A stretch of DNA of 64,000 nucleotides from Welwitschia mirabilis (lineage: Eukaryota > Gnetophyta > Gnetopsida > Welwitschiales), in assembly GCA_051453625.1 (NCBI GenBank), contig JBOZIK010000001.1:212758157-212822156 (forward strand). Direction: 5' to 3'. Position 1 is the first letter of the stretch. Every line of letters begins with the position of its first letter. Both the position numbers and the translations under genes were made by a program. A model generated the notes under the pieces. The model did no database searches, was not told the origin of the DNA, and saw nothing but the letters and a program-made list of their open reading frames with translations. Positions 49,251 to 59,120 of the stretch are shown here, in pieces.

Positions 49251-50787
49251 TGTGCAATTAAATTGTATGTTATCAAAGAGGTATTTTGAGATGGTTCTTG
49301 GTATTTTCTTATGATAATTGTTGTAGGAAGAACTATATTTCATGTGTTTGGAAAATTATTCTATTAAACAAGCAAGCCTAAAAAGAGGCTAGGTTTTGCA
49401 TACTACCATAGAAGGATGCTCTTATTGCATCCTTAGAGTAAGTCCTCAATCATTTTCTAAGGTGATTACCTATTACAAAGAAAGGTCTTTGTGCATTTTA
49501 CAATTATTAAAAAGTATCCAAGAAATGCTTGGAAAATTTCTTGAAATGTATTATCAACTTACTAAATGGTTATCCATGATCCCAAGTGAAGTGATTTCAT
49601 TTTTTCACAATTCTAGTTTTATGCCACTGCTTCCTATTATTACTTTCTTATGGTTTCCTTTGCTGTGAATTTCTAAAGTTCTTTCTTTAATTTTCACATT
49701 TTTGCATTTCCTATAAGAACTTGGCTATTTTCTTTTAATTGATACTTGTTTTTAAAAAAAATTATAAATTATGGATCAATCTAATTTAGTACAAATTATA
49801 ACTTTTTCAATTTCTTTTCTAAATATAAAAGTCAAAAAGTTTAACAGTAAACTAGAATATTATTTTAGAAAAAAGGAAAACTAAATAATAATTCTATTTT
49901 ATTGGAAATAGATGACATATATTCAAGATCAAAGGAGATATGGTACTCATATTTATTTCATAATATTCCAAAAAATAGACTCAAGATTTCATCAATGTAA
50001 AATGCAAGATCTTGGATATAATAGTTTAACCAGATCATACTGCCTTTAAGGTCTAGTATTTGGAATAATTAGGAAGCTAGTTCAGTTTGTCAAGGACTCA
50101 GTATGCCCCTGTTCAAATTACATATCTACCCTTCACTTTCTCAAATACCTCATTTAAGCATGATAAAATGATATAACCTTTTAAAATAATTATTTTATAA
50201 GGGTTGTATTTCTTACATGGTTGCTGCAATTCATAATAGTTTATTAACAGATAATAAAATAGTGTAGTAGATTATAGTTTCTAGAAATAGATTTTTGGAT
50301 CAATACACATGCATAATTCCCTTTCTAGTAATGGAGGTTTTCTTTTTTTAGATTTTGACTAACAACCTTATGTATCTTATTTAGCATATGACACATGTGC
50401 CAAGAGATCTTAAAAGGGGATGTGGAGGGAGATAGTATAGTATGAGAAGGAAGAAAGAAATGAAGAGGAAGAGAGAAAGAGAGAAAGAGAGACAGAGAGA
50501 TAAAGAGCAAGAAGAAAACCCTCCATAACACTAAATAAAAGGCTCAAATAATTATAAGAGAAAATGAGAATTCATTCAAATCTTAGAAATATGAATTATA
50601 TAAACTTTTAAGAAATGTATTAAATTATAAGAACTAAAATGAACATTCTAAAATAAATTCTTAAGTGACAATATTCTTTCATCAAGTTGTCATGTATCAA
50701 ATTACATAAGCATAAGTTACTTATTATCATTTTTGTATAAAATACCCCTATTCAAATTATAATGAAATAGTTAACTAATATCCAAGC
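49251..50787 (+). other. Possible F-like LTR remnant and unassigned DNA
   Basis: TGTGCAATTAAATTGTATG...AAAGAGGTATTTTGAG at 49251 resembles the F LTR start at 39045, and weak similarity continues for about 200 bases (TGGAAAATTTCTTGAAAT against TGGAAAAATTCTAAT). No TATA box or end could be placed. The rest is unassigned up to the B element at 50788. Confidence 0.3.
50443..50517. repeat. GA-rich low-complexity tract
   Basis: About 75 bases are almost entirely A and G (GAGAGAAAGAGAGAAAGAGA and variants). It is a pyrimidine tract on the minus strand. It lies 270 bases before the B element and is not its polypurine tract. Confidence 0.85.
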
Positions 50788-51224
50788 TGTCACGTCCCAA
50801 ATTTTAAACAATCATGACTTACGTTCAAAATATTTTGATAAATAAATGAAAAGAGAATAAGGATAATACATCATCATAATTCTTAAATGTTTTCCTTTAT
50901 AACTAATAGTTTCATGATTATTATTTTGTGCTTTTCCCTTATTCACTTAATCACTCATTTTAGAAAATGCCAATGAGTTACATATTTGAAATTCAAATTA
51001 TTTCAAATAGAGATGCTTAAAATTATTATTTTTAAATGTCAAAGAAATTTCTCTCATGTTTATGGAATATTGTTATTGCTATTATTGTCTCATTACTTAA
51101 TTGTGACAAGCATAATTATTATTTATTATTTACCTAGTGGCTTGGTAAGGTAATGAAATTCCCACCACTTAACTTCCCTCCTTTATGATGTTTTTTCTTT
51201 ATATTCTCATGACCCTTTACATTT

Positions 51225-51829
51225 CACCAAACCTTAGTTATACATAGGACCCTCCTCCTTCTTTTCCCTTACTTTTGTTTTTAGAGAACCCTTCACTATC
51301 GAATCTTGGTGTTTGAAAAGCCTTAGAGCCTTGTACTCTTCATGATATCTTAAGTTTCCTCTTAAAATTAGNNNNNNNNNNNNNNNNNNNNNNNNNNNNN
51401 NNNNNNNNNNNNNNNNNNNNNNNNNNNNNNNNNNNNNNNNNNNNNNNNNNNNNNNNNNNNNNNNNNNNNNNNNNNNNNNNNNNNNNNNNNNNNNNNNNNN
51501 NNNNNNNNNNNNNNNNNNNNNNNNNNNNNNNNNNNNNNNNNNNNNNNNNNNNNNNNNNNNNNNNNNNNNNNNNNNNNNNNNNNNNNNNNNNNNNNNNNNN
51601 NNNNNNNNNNNNNNNNNNNNNNNNNNNNNNNNNNNNNNNNNNNNNNNNNNNNNNNNNNNNNNNNNNNNNNNNNNNNNNNNNNCACCAAACCTTACTTATA
51701 CATAGGACCCTCCTCCTCATTTTCCCTTATTTTTGTTTTTAGAGAACCCTTCACTATTGAATCTTAGAGCTTGAAAAGCCTTAGAGCCTTGTAATCTTCA
51801 TGATATCTTAAGTTTCATCTTAAAAATAG
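51225..51829 (+). repeat. Gap-flanking duplication (147 bp, probable assembly artefact)
   Basis: 51225-51371 and 51683-51829 match at offset 458 around the 311-N gap. The copies end and start at the gap edges. Confidence 0.85.
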
Positions 51830-52195
51830 TATAGTTCTATGATTTTTCATTTCATTCTCATATGGTTCTTGGCTTTCGTATTATTTCTTATGTGGTTCTA
51901 TGAGTTTTCATTTCATTCTCATATGGTTCTTGGCTTTCCTATTATTTCTTGTATGGTTTTATGGTTTTCATTTTATTCACATATGATTCTTAGCTTTCAT
52001 ATTATTGTTTGTATGATTCTATGGTTTACTTTGATCTCTTATATGATTTATGCACTTCTATCTATTTCTTGTATGTTCTAATTGATTCTTGCATGCTTTT
52101 ACATGTATCAAGTAAATATTTTTATTATGCATAAAATAAATTGGCCATGATTTCTCTACTATGTTTAAAACTTCACTAAGTGACCAAATCATGTG

Positions 52196-52420
52196 GCTTC
52201 AGGGGATGGGTCACCTAAAGGACTCCTATTAGCCATAAGAGTGGCTATTAAACTAATTAAGGTGATTGCCCATCCAGTTGTTGCATGACACGATGTCTTT
52301 CAACTTTAGAGGGTTATCCCAGCTAAAGGGTTCCTATTGGCCATAGGAATGATCCTCTAGATAAATGGGTATTTGACACCTCTCTGATAGGGCATACTAT
52401 TCATAAAACATTTTGCATTA
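52196..52420 (+). repeat. Paired palindromic module of family B LTR
   Basis: Two related units each contain a CTTCAGGGG-like or TTTAGAGGG-like phrase, then (G)TCACCTAAAGG or TCCCAGCTAAAGG. Each then has a dyad, CTCCTATTAGCCATAAGAG (52223-52241) or TTCCTATTGGCCATAGGAAT (52331-52350). The same pair is found in the 3' LTR (58094-58112, 58204-58223) and in the B' LTR (28199-28217, 28958-28977). It lies downstream of the TATA box, so it would be in the transcribed leader as a stem-loop. Confidence 0.7.
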
Positions 52421-53189
52421 ATCAATACTTAGATATTTGTACCTCAATTATTGTATCTAATATGAGGTTTTGGTCATTTGATATTCTTATGGATTCCTTC
52501 TTGTGCTTAAATACCTTTTACCTGAAAACCTTATCAGGGATCATACTGAGAACTATGGAAGTACAGTTCTCACACCATGCATGTTGTGCAGGAAATCTCT
52601 TTGAGGAACGTGGTGGAGAAGAGTTAAAGATGGATGTCTTCAGTGTGATTTCATTTTTTAAAAGAATTTTGTATTTTCTGGACTTATTATAGGAGTTAAT
52701 CATTGGAAGTTGTCAGTTTTTGTGATGACTTATATACTTCAGATATGAAAATTTTCATACATAAATAATGTTTTCTTATTATACATATGGACAAGTTTAA
52801 ATATATATTTATTGAACATGCATCAGCTTTATTATAAATGTCATTAGTTTTGTGAAATGATTACATGACAATGAGAAAATTTCCAAATTTTAGCTTATTC
52901 ATACTTCTTTTTTAATTGTAGAATTTCCAAAAATACTTGAGCAAATTTTGTTATTTGAGTTAATTTAGAATATTGCTAAAATTCTAGACTATAGAGGATT
53001 TTGGAATACATATATGAAGAAAAATAAATAAATAACTTACATTAAAATTTCTTGTCATCACATCAAGAGGAAGTTAAGACATAAAATATTGAGCTTATAT
53101 TAATTACTTTTAGTATGTGCAATGGTCTCATAGTGCATATGAAAGGATGAATGATTTTTTCTTTATTATTAAAAATTATAATGTATGAA

Positions 53190-54180
53190 AGACTTGAACC
53201 GTTGACCATCCAACACACTATTCACCAACTCTTATTTTTTAAGCTAGTGTTGGATGAAGACAAATAATTACCCACCTCCATACTGTCAGAAAGATTGGGC
53301 AATAGAATTTAATGACTGTAGTGCATCCACGTTGGGTGAGATTGAAAATACTCCTTGTTCTTTGGCGTTTTCTTCTTGCTTGAATCTTGACTATATGACT
53401 TTGTCCTCTTTTTACTTACCTTCACAGGTTAATGTCCTTTTCCCTTCCATGCATGTTTATTTCCCTACAAGAAGCTTTAACACAAATCGCGCGTTCACCT
53501 CTTTTCTCTACTCTTGCATGGCTTGCCATTAATTCGCATATTAATGCCTACTACTTCATGTCCATCCAACTCTCTGAGTATTCTCAAAAATAAAATACAC
53601 GAACTGCACATGCACAGTGCTATGGTAATCCACTTACCCAGTGTAACCTCTTGTTCGATAGGACAGAAGCGGTACAAAGAAGGCATGCTGTTCTATTTTG
53701 CTAATTCGCAGTTGAAGGAAACTTCAATGAAGTAATCATTTACTATGGTTCGATATTCTATGCTCTTGCACTTCCCATTTGTCACCATCTGCATCATCAT
53801 AAATACCAATCACAGTCTTGTTATGTTACCCTTAGTTGCTAATCCATCCTGCATCTCCCTCTATTGTTTTCTTTCTTAATTGTTTTATGCTCAAACCTTC
53901 TTTAGGCCCTCTCTCGTTCTGCCTTTGTGCATCTTTCCTTATGCACATGTAATGGTCCTCTTCTCTTCATGACGTACCATGCTGTGCACATCTCTTGTTC
54001 AGTGCAGCAATCATCTTCGTGCGTGATGCACAGGAAACAATACGCGGTATTTGCTTCCTTGCGCAACACGTCCAAAGCAAAATTCTTAGCACATTTGAAG
54101 GTTGATGCCTTTTTCATCCTAATAATTAGCATACCTCAGTTGATCATTAGAAGAGAATCAAGACAGAAGCCTTGAAGTCA
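53190..54180. other. GC-richer island in the 5' LTR of family B
   Basis: Base composition changes abruptly from about a quarter to well above a third G+C, with some CpG. The same island occupies 59050-60300 of the 3' LTR, so it was already in the LTR when the element transposed. It begins with a tRNA-like stretch on the minus strand. Short frames in the two copies share CPSNSLSILKNK but differ elsewhere and carry no start or domain in common, so a protein is not supported. Confidence 0.5.
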
Positions 54181-55033
54181 TGGGTTTAATTTTGAGGAGG
54201 AACCCTTTTATTTGGGGTTATACGTATTTGCATATAATTATGCCTTTAATTCCTTGCTAATGCAAATTTTTCTTATGTCTATTTCTTCTAAGAAACCAAT
54301 AAAATATAACCTAAGTACCACAATATATAATACTATGTGCTCCTTCAACACTATATGTATATTATTACCAATATATATTTATGATGTAGTGCTTTAGCAT
54401 AATTTAAAATAATTAGAGCTAAAAACCTTAGCAATGAAAAGTAGAACTTTGATTCAACTTACTTAATAGGTAATATTATTAGAATAATTGATTCGAGGGA
54501 ATATATATATATATATATATTATGTGTATTCATAAGTAGCTATTCAGAAGGCTAGTTTTGTAACTAGATTCAACATTAAACATTACATGATTACAAATAT
54601 AAATAGATCTATAAGCTCCATGTTTATAATGTTTTATAAGTTTTAGTAGAGAGTGTTTAGCCTATGCCCAATTTTGCCAATTTAGAAAAAGCTGACATTA
54701 TCGTTAGTTCTACATGTCCTTATTGTTAGGTTCATTAGATAGCCAAATTAGTCCTTTTCTTTACAATATATTTTATATTAAGATAATTTGAACATACTAG
54801 CTAATATCTATATTAAAGTTAGTGCATATCTTTTTCTTATTGCACTTTTGGATTAATAGAGAGATTTCATCATTTATTCTCTTCATTTTTAAGCATTACC
54901 CAACGTATGGAACTATATTTAAATATTCTCTTCATTTTGAAGTTTCTAGATGGTATTTTAAAAATAATTATAAATTTGGATCTCACATATTGGCCTAAGA
55001 GCATTTTATAGAAAATTTCAATTATTACAACTT

Positions 55034-55172
55034 TGATATCAGAGCTAAGAGCTATATAAAGTCTTTTCAACTATAGAAATTTCAGTTCATTACATTTGGT
55101 ATCAGAGCTAAGAGCTATATGGAGTCTTTTCAACTGTAAAAATTTTAGGTCGTTACATTTGGTATCAGAGCT
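55034..55172 (+). repeat. 63-bp tandem repeat carrying primer sites
   Basis: TGATATCAGAGC (55034), TGGTATCAGAGC (55097) and TGGTATCAGAGC (55160) are spaced exactly 63 bases. Between them is the same text: CTAAGAGCTATA..GTCTTTTCAACT, then AAATTT..GTTCATTACATT. The matches to the plant initiator-Met tRNA 3' complement are perfect in the second and third. The first follows the LTR end directly. Only one decayed unit follows the 3' LTR (61289). Confidence 0.85.
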
Positions 55173-55363
55173 TATGTTTATGATTTTACTAGGAGTAATT
55201 GTTCAAAGCCTTGGTTTGTAAGTTTGCTAGGTAGGATTTTTAATAATGCTATGCATGAACATTATTAATCACGATTCTTCTTGGTATAGTTACTATCTAA
55301 GTTTATTGGTCATTATGGAAGTTGTGAATGGTGATATCTGTAATTAAATTTCCTTAGGAATAG

Positions 55364-56330
55364 TATGGCTCCTAGAAGGATGATGAATTGACCAATTAGA
55401 GCTATCACTTTAGTGGATGTAGTTGATGATCTAGTAGTCAAACTTCATGAATAGAATAATGGTAGGAAAAAAGGCAAATCCCTTAGGAAAATGATGATGT
55501 AATTTAAAAGATTGAATTCTTCAACTCTTAAAGGTGTTAATAATGTAGTAGATGCAAAAGCATCGTTAGATTCTATTAAAAAGAATTATATTTATTTAAC
55601 TTTACCTCTGAACAAAAGGCATTATTAGTAACCCATTAGCTTATAAAAGGAGCAACCTTATAGTGGGACGCAGAAAAACTTTGAGTACCTCATCCAATGC
55701 CTATTTCTTGGGAAGAGTCTGAAGGAAGATTTAAAGACTGGTACATATTAGAGTTTTTCTTGAATTCAAAGGCTGAAGTATTCTACAGTCTTAAATAAGG
55801 CCTTATGACAATAGCTCAATATGAGCATAAGTTCATGGAGCTCTTGTGGCATGTTCCTGAGTTAGTAGGAAGTGAAGTAGTAAACATTCATAGATTCATA
55901 GCTAGATTACACCCTATAATTAAAAGCCAAGTTAAGTTATTCCAATCTAAAACTATTGCAGAAGCTCTAGAAAATGTTAGAATAAGTGAAGAATATTCAA
56001 ATAAGAACAACGAATTTAGGAAGAGGAAAATAATTTTATAAGAAAGAGAAGAATTTTAAGAAATAAAGAAGTCATTCTTTAGAAATAATGAGTCACATCA
56101 AATTGATGGTAAAGGTAAAATCTCCATGTTTAATGTAATGCAAAACCAGAATAAAAACAAGCCTGGCCAAGGACTACCTATTGCTTACGTAATGGAATTA
56201 AAGATTCTCAAAAAAAGGGATGTCATAATTGTGGAGGTCCTTACTATGCTAGAAATTTCCCTAGCAAAAGGAATTCAATAGATATAAGAAAGATTTATGC
56301 CTCAACCCCAAATAAAGAGATCTAATTTTT
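55364..56330 (+). pseudogene. gag: gag of the family B element, dead
   Basis: ATG at 55364 gives MAPRRMMN, a typical gypsy gag start. Further on, KGATL-stop-WDAEKL is followed by MPISWEESEGRFKDWYILEF, KAEVFYSLK-stop-GLM and TIAQYEHKFMELLWHVPELV. Then come RFIARLHPIIKSQVKLF and KTIAEALENVRISEEY. This is the retrotransposon gag capsid signature in order. The longest open part is 55805-56041. Stops stand where related gags have Trp (before WDA) and Gln (before GLM), fitting G-to-A and C-to-T decay. A frameshift and stop follow before the zinc knuckle, which reads CHNCGGPYYARNF (about 56221-56260): His and the last Cys are lost in this copy. After the knuckle the frame ends; no protease follows. 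Confidence 0.8.
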
Positions 56331-57275
56331 TTTGTAATGTAAGATGTAATAGATATTATCATTTTTTTCATTTATAAAATAATTAGTTAAGCATGGAGTT
56401 TTCAAATTATTTTATCAACAAAATTAGGACTTAGATAAAAGAAGTTTTCAATCCTTTGGGTAATTGCAAGTCATACTTTTTGAAGGAATTACATACAAAA
56501 TGTATGACACCATCATGGAAATAAGTAAAAGTAGTGTAGTTTCAAGAGGTAAAATATTTTTCTAATTTCTAGTTTTAAGGACGAAACCTCTTAACGGGTG
56601 GAGAAATTTCACACCCCAAATTTTTAACAATCAAGATTTAAGTTTAAAATATTTTAATAAATAAGTTAAAAGAANNNNNNNNNNNNNNNNNNNNNNNNNN
56701 NNNNNNNNNNNNNNNNNNNNNNNNNNNNNNNNNNNNNNNCAAAACTAAAACAAAAAAAACCCTAAAGAGAGGTCAAAGACTTCGTATTGCTTAGGTAATG
56801 GAACTAAAGATTCTCAAAAAAAAGGGGTGTTATATTTGTGGAGGTCCTCATTATTCCAGAAATTGCCCTAGTGATAGGAATTTAATAGATATAAGGAAGA
56901 TTTATGCCTCAACCTGAAGGGACCTAATTATTTGTAATTCAAGATGTAATAGGTATTAAAATTTTTCATTTGTGAAATAATTAGTTAAGCATGGAGTTGT
57001 CAAAATATACTATCAATAAAATAGGACTTAGATAGAAGAAGTTTTCAATTCTTTGGGTAATTATAAGTAATAAATTTTTAAAGGAACTGTTTACAAAATG
57101 TAAGATACCATTGTGGGAATGAGTAAAAGTAGAGTAATTTAAAGAAGTAAAATATTTTACTAATTTCTAGTTTCGAGGACCAAACCTCTTAAGAGATGGA
57201 GAAATGTCATGTTCGAAATTTTAAATAATTAGGACTTAAGTTCAAAATATTTTGATAAATAAGTTAAAAGAGAAT
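56140..57275 (+). repeat. Gap-flanking duplication of gag 3' end and LTR start (about 535 bp)
   Basis: 56140-56674 and 56740-57275 are colinear around a 65-N gap and meet it in dovetail order. Unlike the other gap pairs they differ at roughly 15 percent of positions. The right copy keeps a complete zinc knuckle, CYICGGPHYSRNC (56828-56866), and the left copy has a broken one. They may be two different elements joined by the assembler, or an older true duplication. Confidence 0.8.
56595..56606 (+). promoter_or_regulatory. Polypurine tract before family B 3' LTR (left copy)
   Basis: CGGGTGGAGAAA precedes TTTCACACCCCAAATTTT, a decayed LTR start at 56607. Just before it is GGACGAAACCTCTTAA, a phrase common ahead of plant gypsy 3' LTRs. 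The right copy has GAGATGGAGAAA at 57193-57204, directly before TGTCATG at 57205. Confidence 0.7.
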
Positions 57276-57655
57276 AATGATAATACTTCATGATAATTAT
57301 TGGATGTTTTCCTTTATAGCTAATAGTTTCATGATTATTATTTTGTGCTTTGGCCTTATTCACTTAATTATTCATTTTATAAAATGCCAATGAGTTGCAA
57401 AATTGAAATTGAAATTATTTTGAATATAGATGCTTAAAGTTATTATTTTTAAATGCTAAAGAAAGTTCTCTCATGTTTATGAAATATTTTTATTACTGCT
57501 ATTGTCTCATTATTTAATTGTGGCAAGCATAATTGTTATTTATCATTTACCCAATGGCTTGATAAGGTAACAGAATTCCCACCACTTAACCATCTTCCTT
57601 TATGATGTTTTGTTTTTATATTCTCATGACCCATTACATTCCACCAAACCTCAGT

Positions 57656-57664
57656 TATAAATAG
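57656..57664 (+). promoter_or_regulatory. TATA box of family B 3' LTR
   Basis: TATAAATAG is followed by GATCCTCCTCGTCC and a CCCTCACTTTTG leader. It is identical to the box in the B' LTR at 27957. Confidence 0.65.
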
Positions 57665-59054
57665 GATCCTCCTCGTCCTTTTCCCTCACTTTTGTTTTTG
57701 GGAGCTTGGAAAGCCTTAGAGCCTTGAAATCTTCATGAGATGTTGAGTTTCATCTTAAAATCGGTATGATTCTATGGTTTTTCATTTCATTCTCATATGA
57801 TTCTTGACTTTCATATTATTTCTTGTATGGTTCTATGGTTTCTCATTTCATTCTCATATGATTCTTAACTTTTGTATTATTTCTTGTATGGTTCTATGGT
57901 TTACTTCAATCTCTTATATGATTCATGCACTTCTATCTATTTCTTGTATGTTCTAATTGATTCCTACATCCTTTTACATCTCTCAAGTATATTTTTTATG
58001 CATAAAATATCTTGGCTATGATTTCTCTACTATGTTTAAAGCTTCACTAAGTAACTAAATCATGTGGCTTTAGGGGCTAGGCCATTTGAAAGGCTCTTAT
58101 TGACCCTAGGAGTGGTTGTCAGAGTGATCAGGGTAATTACCATCTAGTTATTGCATGACATTTGATGTTTTGCGGCTTCAAGGGGGTTATCCCACCTCAA
58201 GGGTTCTTATTGGCCATAAGAATGATCCTCTAGACAAATGGGTATTTTACACCCCTCTAACAGGATACTATTCATAGAACATTTTGCGTTTATTGAGACT
58301 TCGATAATTTTATCTCGATTATTGTATCTGATATGGTGTTTTGATCATTTGATATTCTTGTGGATTCCTTCTTGTGCTTGAATACCTTTTACCTAAAAAC
58401 CTTGTCATCGACCATATTAGGAACTGTGGGAGTACAATTCTTACACCATGCATGTTGTGTTGGAAATGTCTCAAGGAACGTGGCAGAGTAGAGTTAAAGA
58501 TGGATGTTTTAGTGTGACTTCATTTTTTGAAAGTGTTTTGTATTTTCTAGACTTATTAAAGGAGTTAATCATTAGAAGTTGTCAGTTTCTGTGATGACTT
58601 ATGCACTTCAGACATGAATACTTTTCATACAAAAATAATGTTTTCTTATTACACATATGGACAAGTTAACATATATATTTATTGAACATGCATCAGTTTT
58701 TATTATAAATGTCATTTATTTCATGAAATGATTACATGATCATGAGGAAATTTTCAAATTTTAACTCATTTATACTTCTTTTCAAATTTTAGAATTTCCA
58801 AGAATACTTGAGCAAATTTTGTTATTTGAGTTAATTTAGAATATTGCTAGGGATACATATAGAAAGAAAAATAAGTAAATAAATCGCATTAAAATTTCTT
58901 GTCATTACATCGAGAGGAAGTTAAGCCATAAAATATAAATTTGGATTAATTAATTTTAGTATCTGCAACAGGTCCATAGTGCATACGAAAGGATGAATGA
59001 TTTTTCCTTTGTTATTAAAAATTATATAATAAAGAAACGGCAAAACATGTGTTG

Positions 59055-59120
59055 CATAGGCCTGAACCGCCGACCATTCAACACCCTATTTACCAACTCT
59101 TGTCATTGGGCTAAGCCAGG
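59055..59120 (-). other. tRNA-like stretch (possible SINE or tRNA-derived head)
   Basis: On the minus strand, TGGCTTAGCCCAATG (59118-59104) resembles a tRNA A box. Fifty bases further, GGTTCAGGCC (59068-59059) resembles a B box. The spacing suits an RNA polymerase III internal promoter. A decayed equivalent is at about 53191-53245 in the 5' LTR. It does not fold into a clear tRNA by eye and no poly-A tail was found, so it is a candidate only. Confidence 0.3.

Larger units (their letters stand above)
50788..55029 (+). repeat. 5' LTR of the family B element
   Basis: It begins TGTCACGTCCCAAATTTT and ends ATTATTACA. It includes a decayed TATA (TATACATAG, about 51238), two palindromic modules (52223-52241 and 52331-52350) and a GC-richer island (about 53250-54180). 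A (TA)n run lies at 54502-54521. The N run 51372-51682 is flanked by a 147-base duplication. Against the 3' LTR it lacks about 285 bases (equivalent to 59762-60045) and some 70 bases near 54500. By eye the two LTRs are roughly 88 percent identical in 54590-54780. Confidence 0.8.

Noticed and set aside
49396-49668. 90-codon plus-strand frame as a gene
   Set aside because: It falls within a region weakly resembling the F LTR start; no domain, no conserved partner copy.
53254-54175. Small genes in the GC-richer part of the B LTR (frames of 62-103 codons on both strands)
   Set aside because: The matching frames in the 3' LTR have different starts, stops and residues; no domain, signal peptide or splice pattern supports a gene.
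54498-54525. (TA)n run as a promoter
   Set aside because: It is a simple dinucleotide repeat near the LTR 3' end; the conserved TATAAATAG boxes are the better promoter candidates.
59055-59120. A true tRNA gene
   Set aside because: A- and B-box-like words are present on the minus strand, but no acceptor stem or cloverleaf could be drawn, and the copy in the other LTR is decayed.
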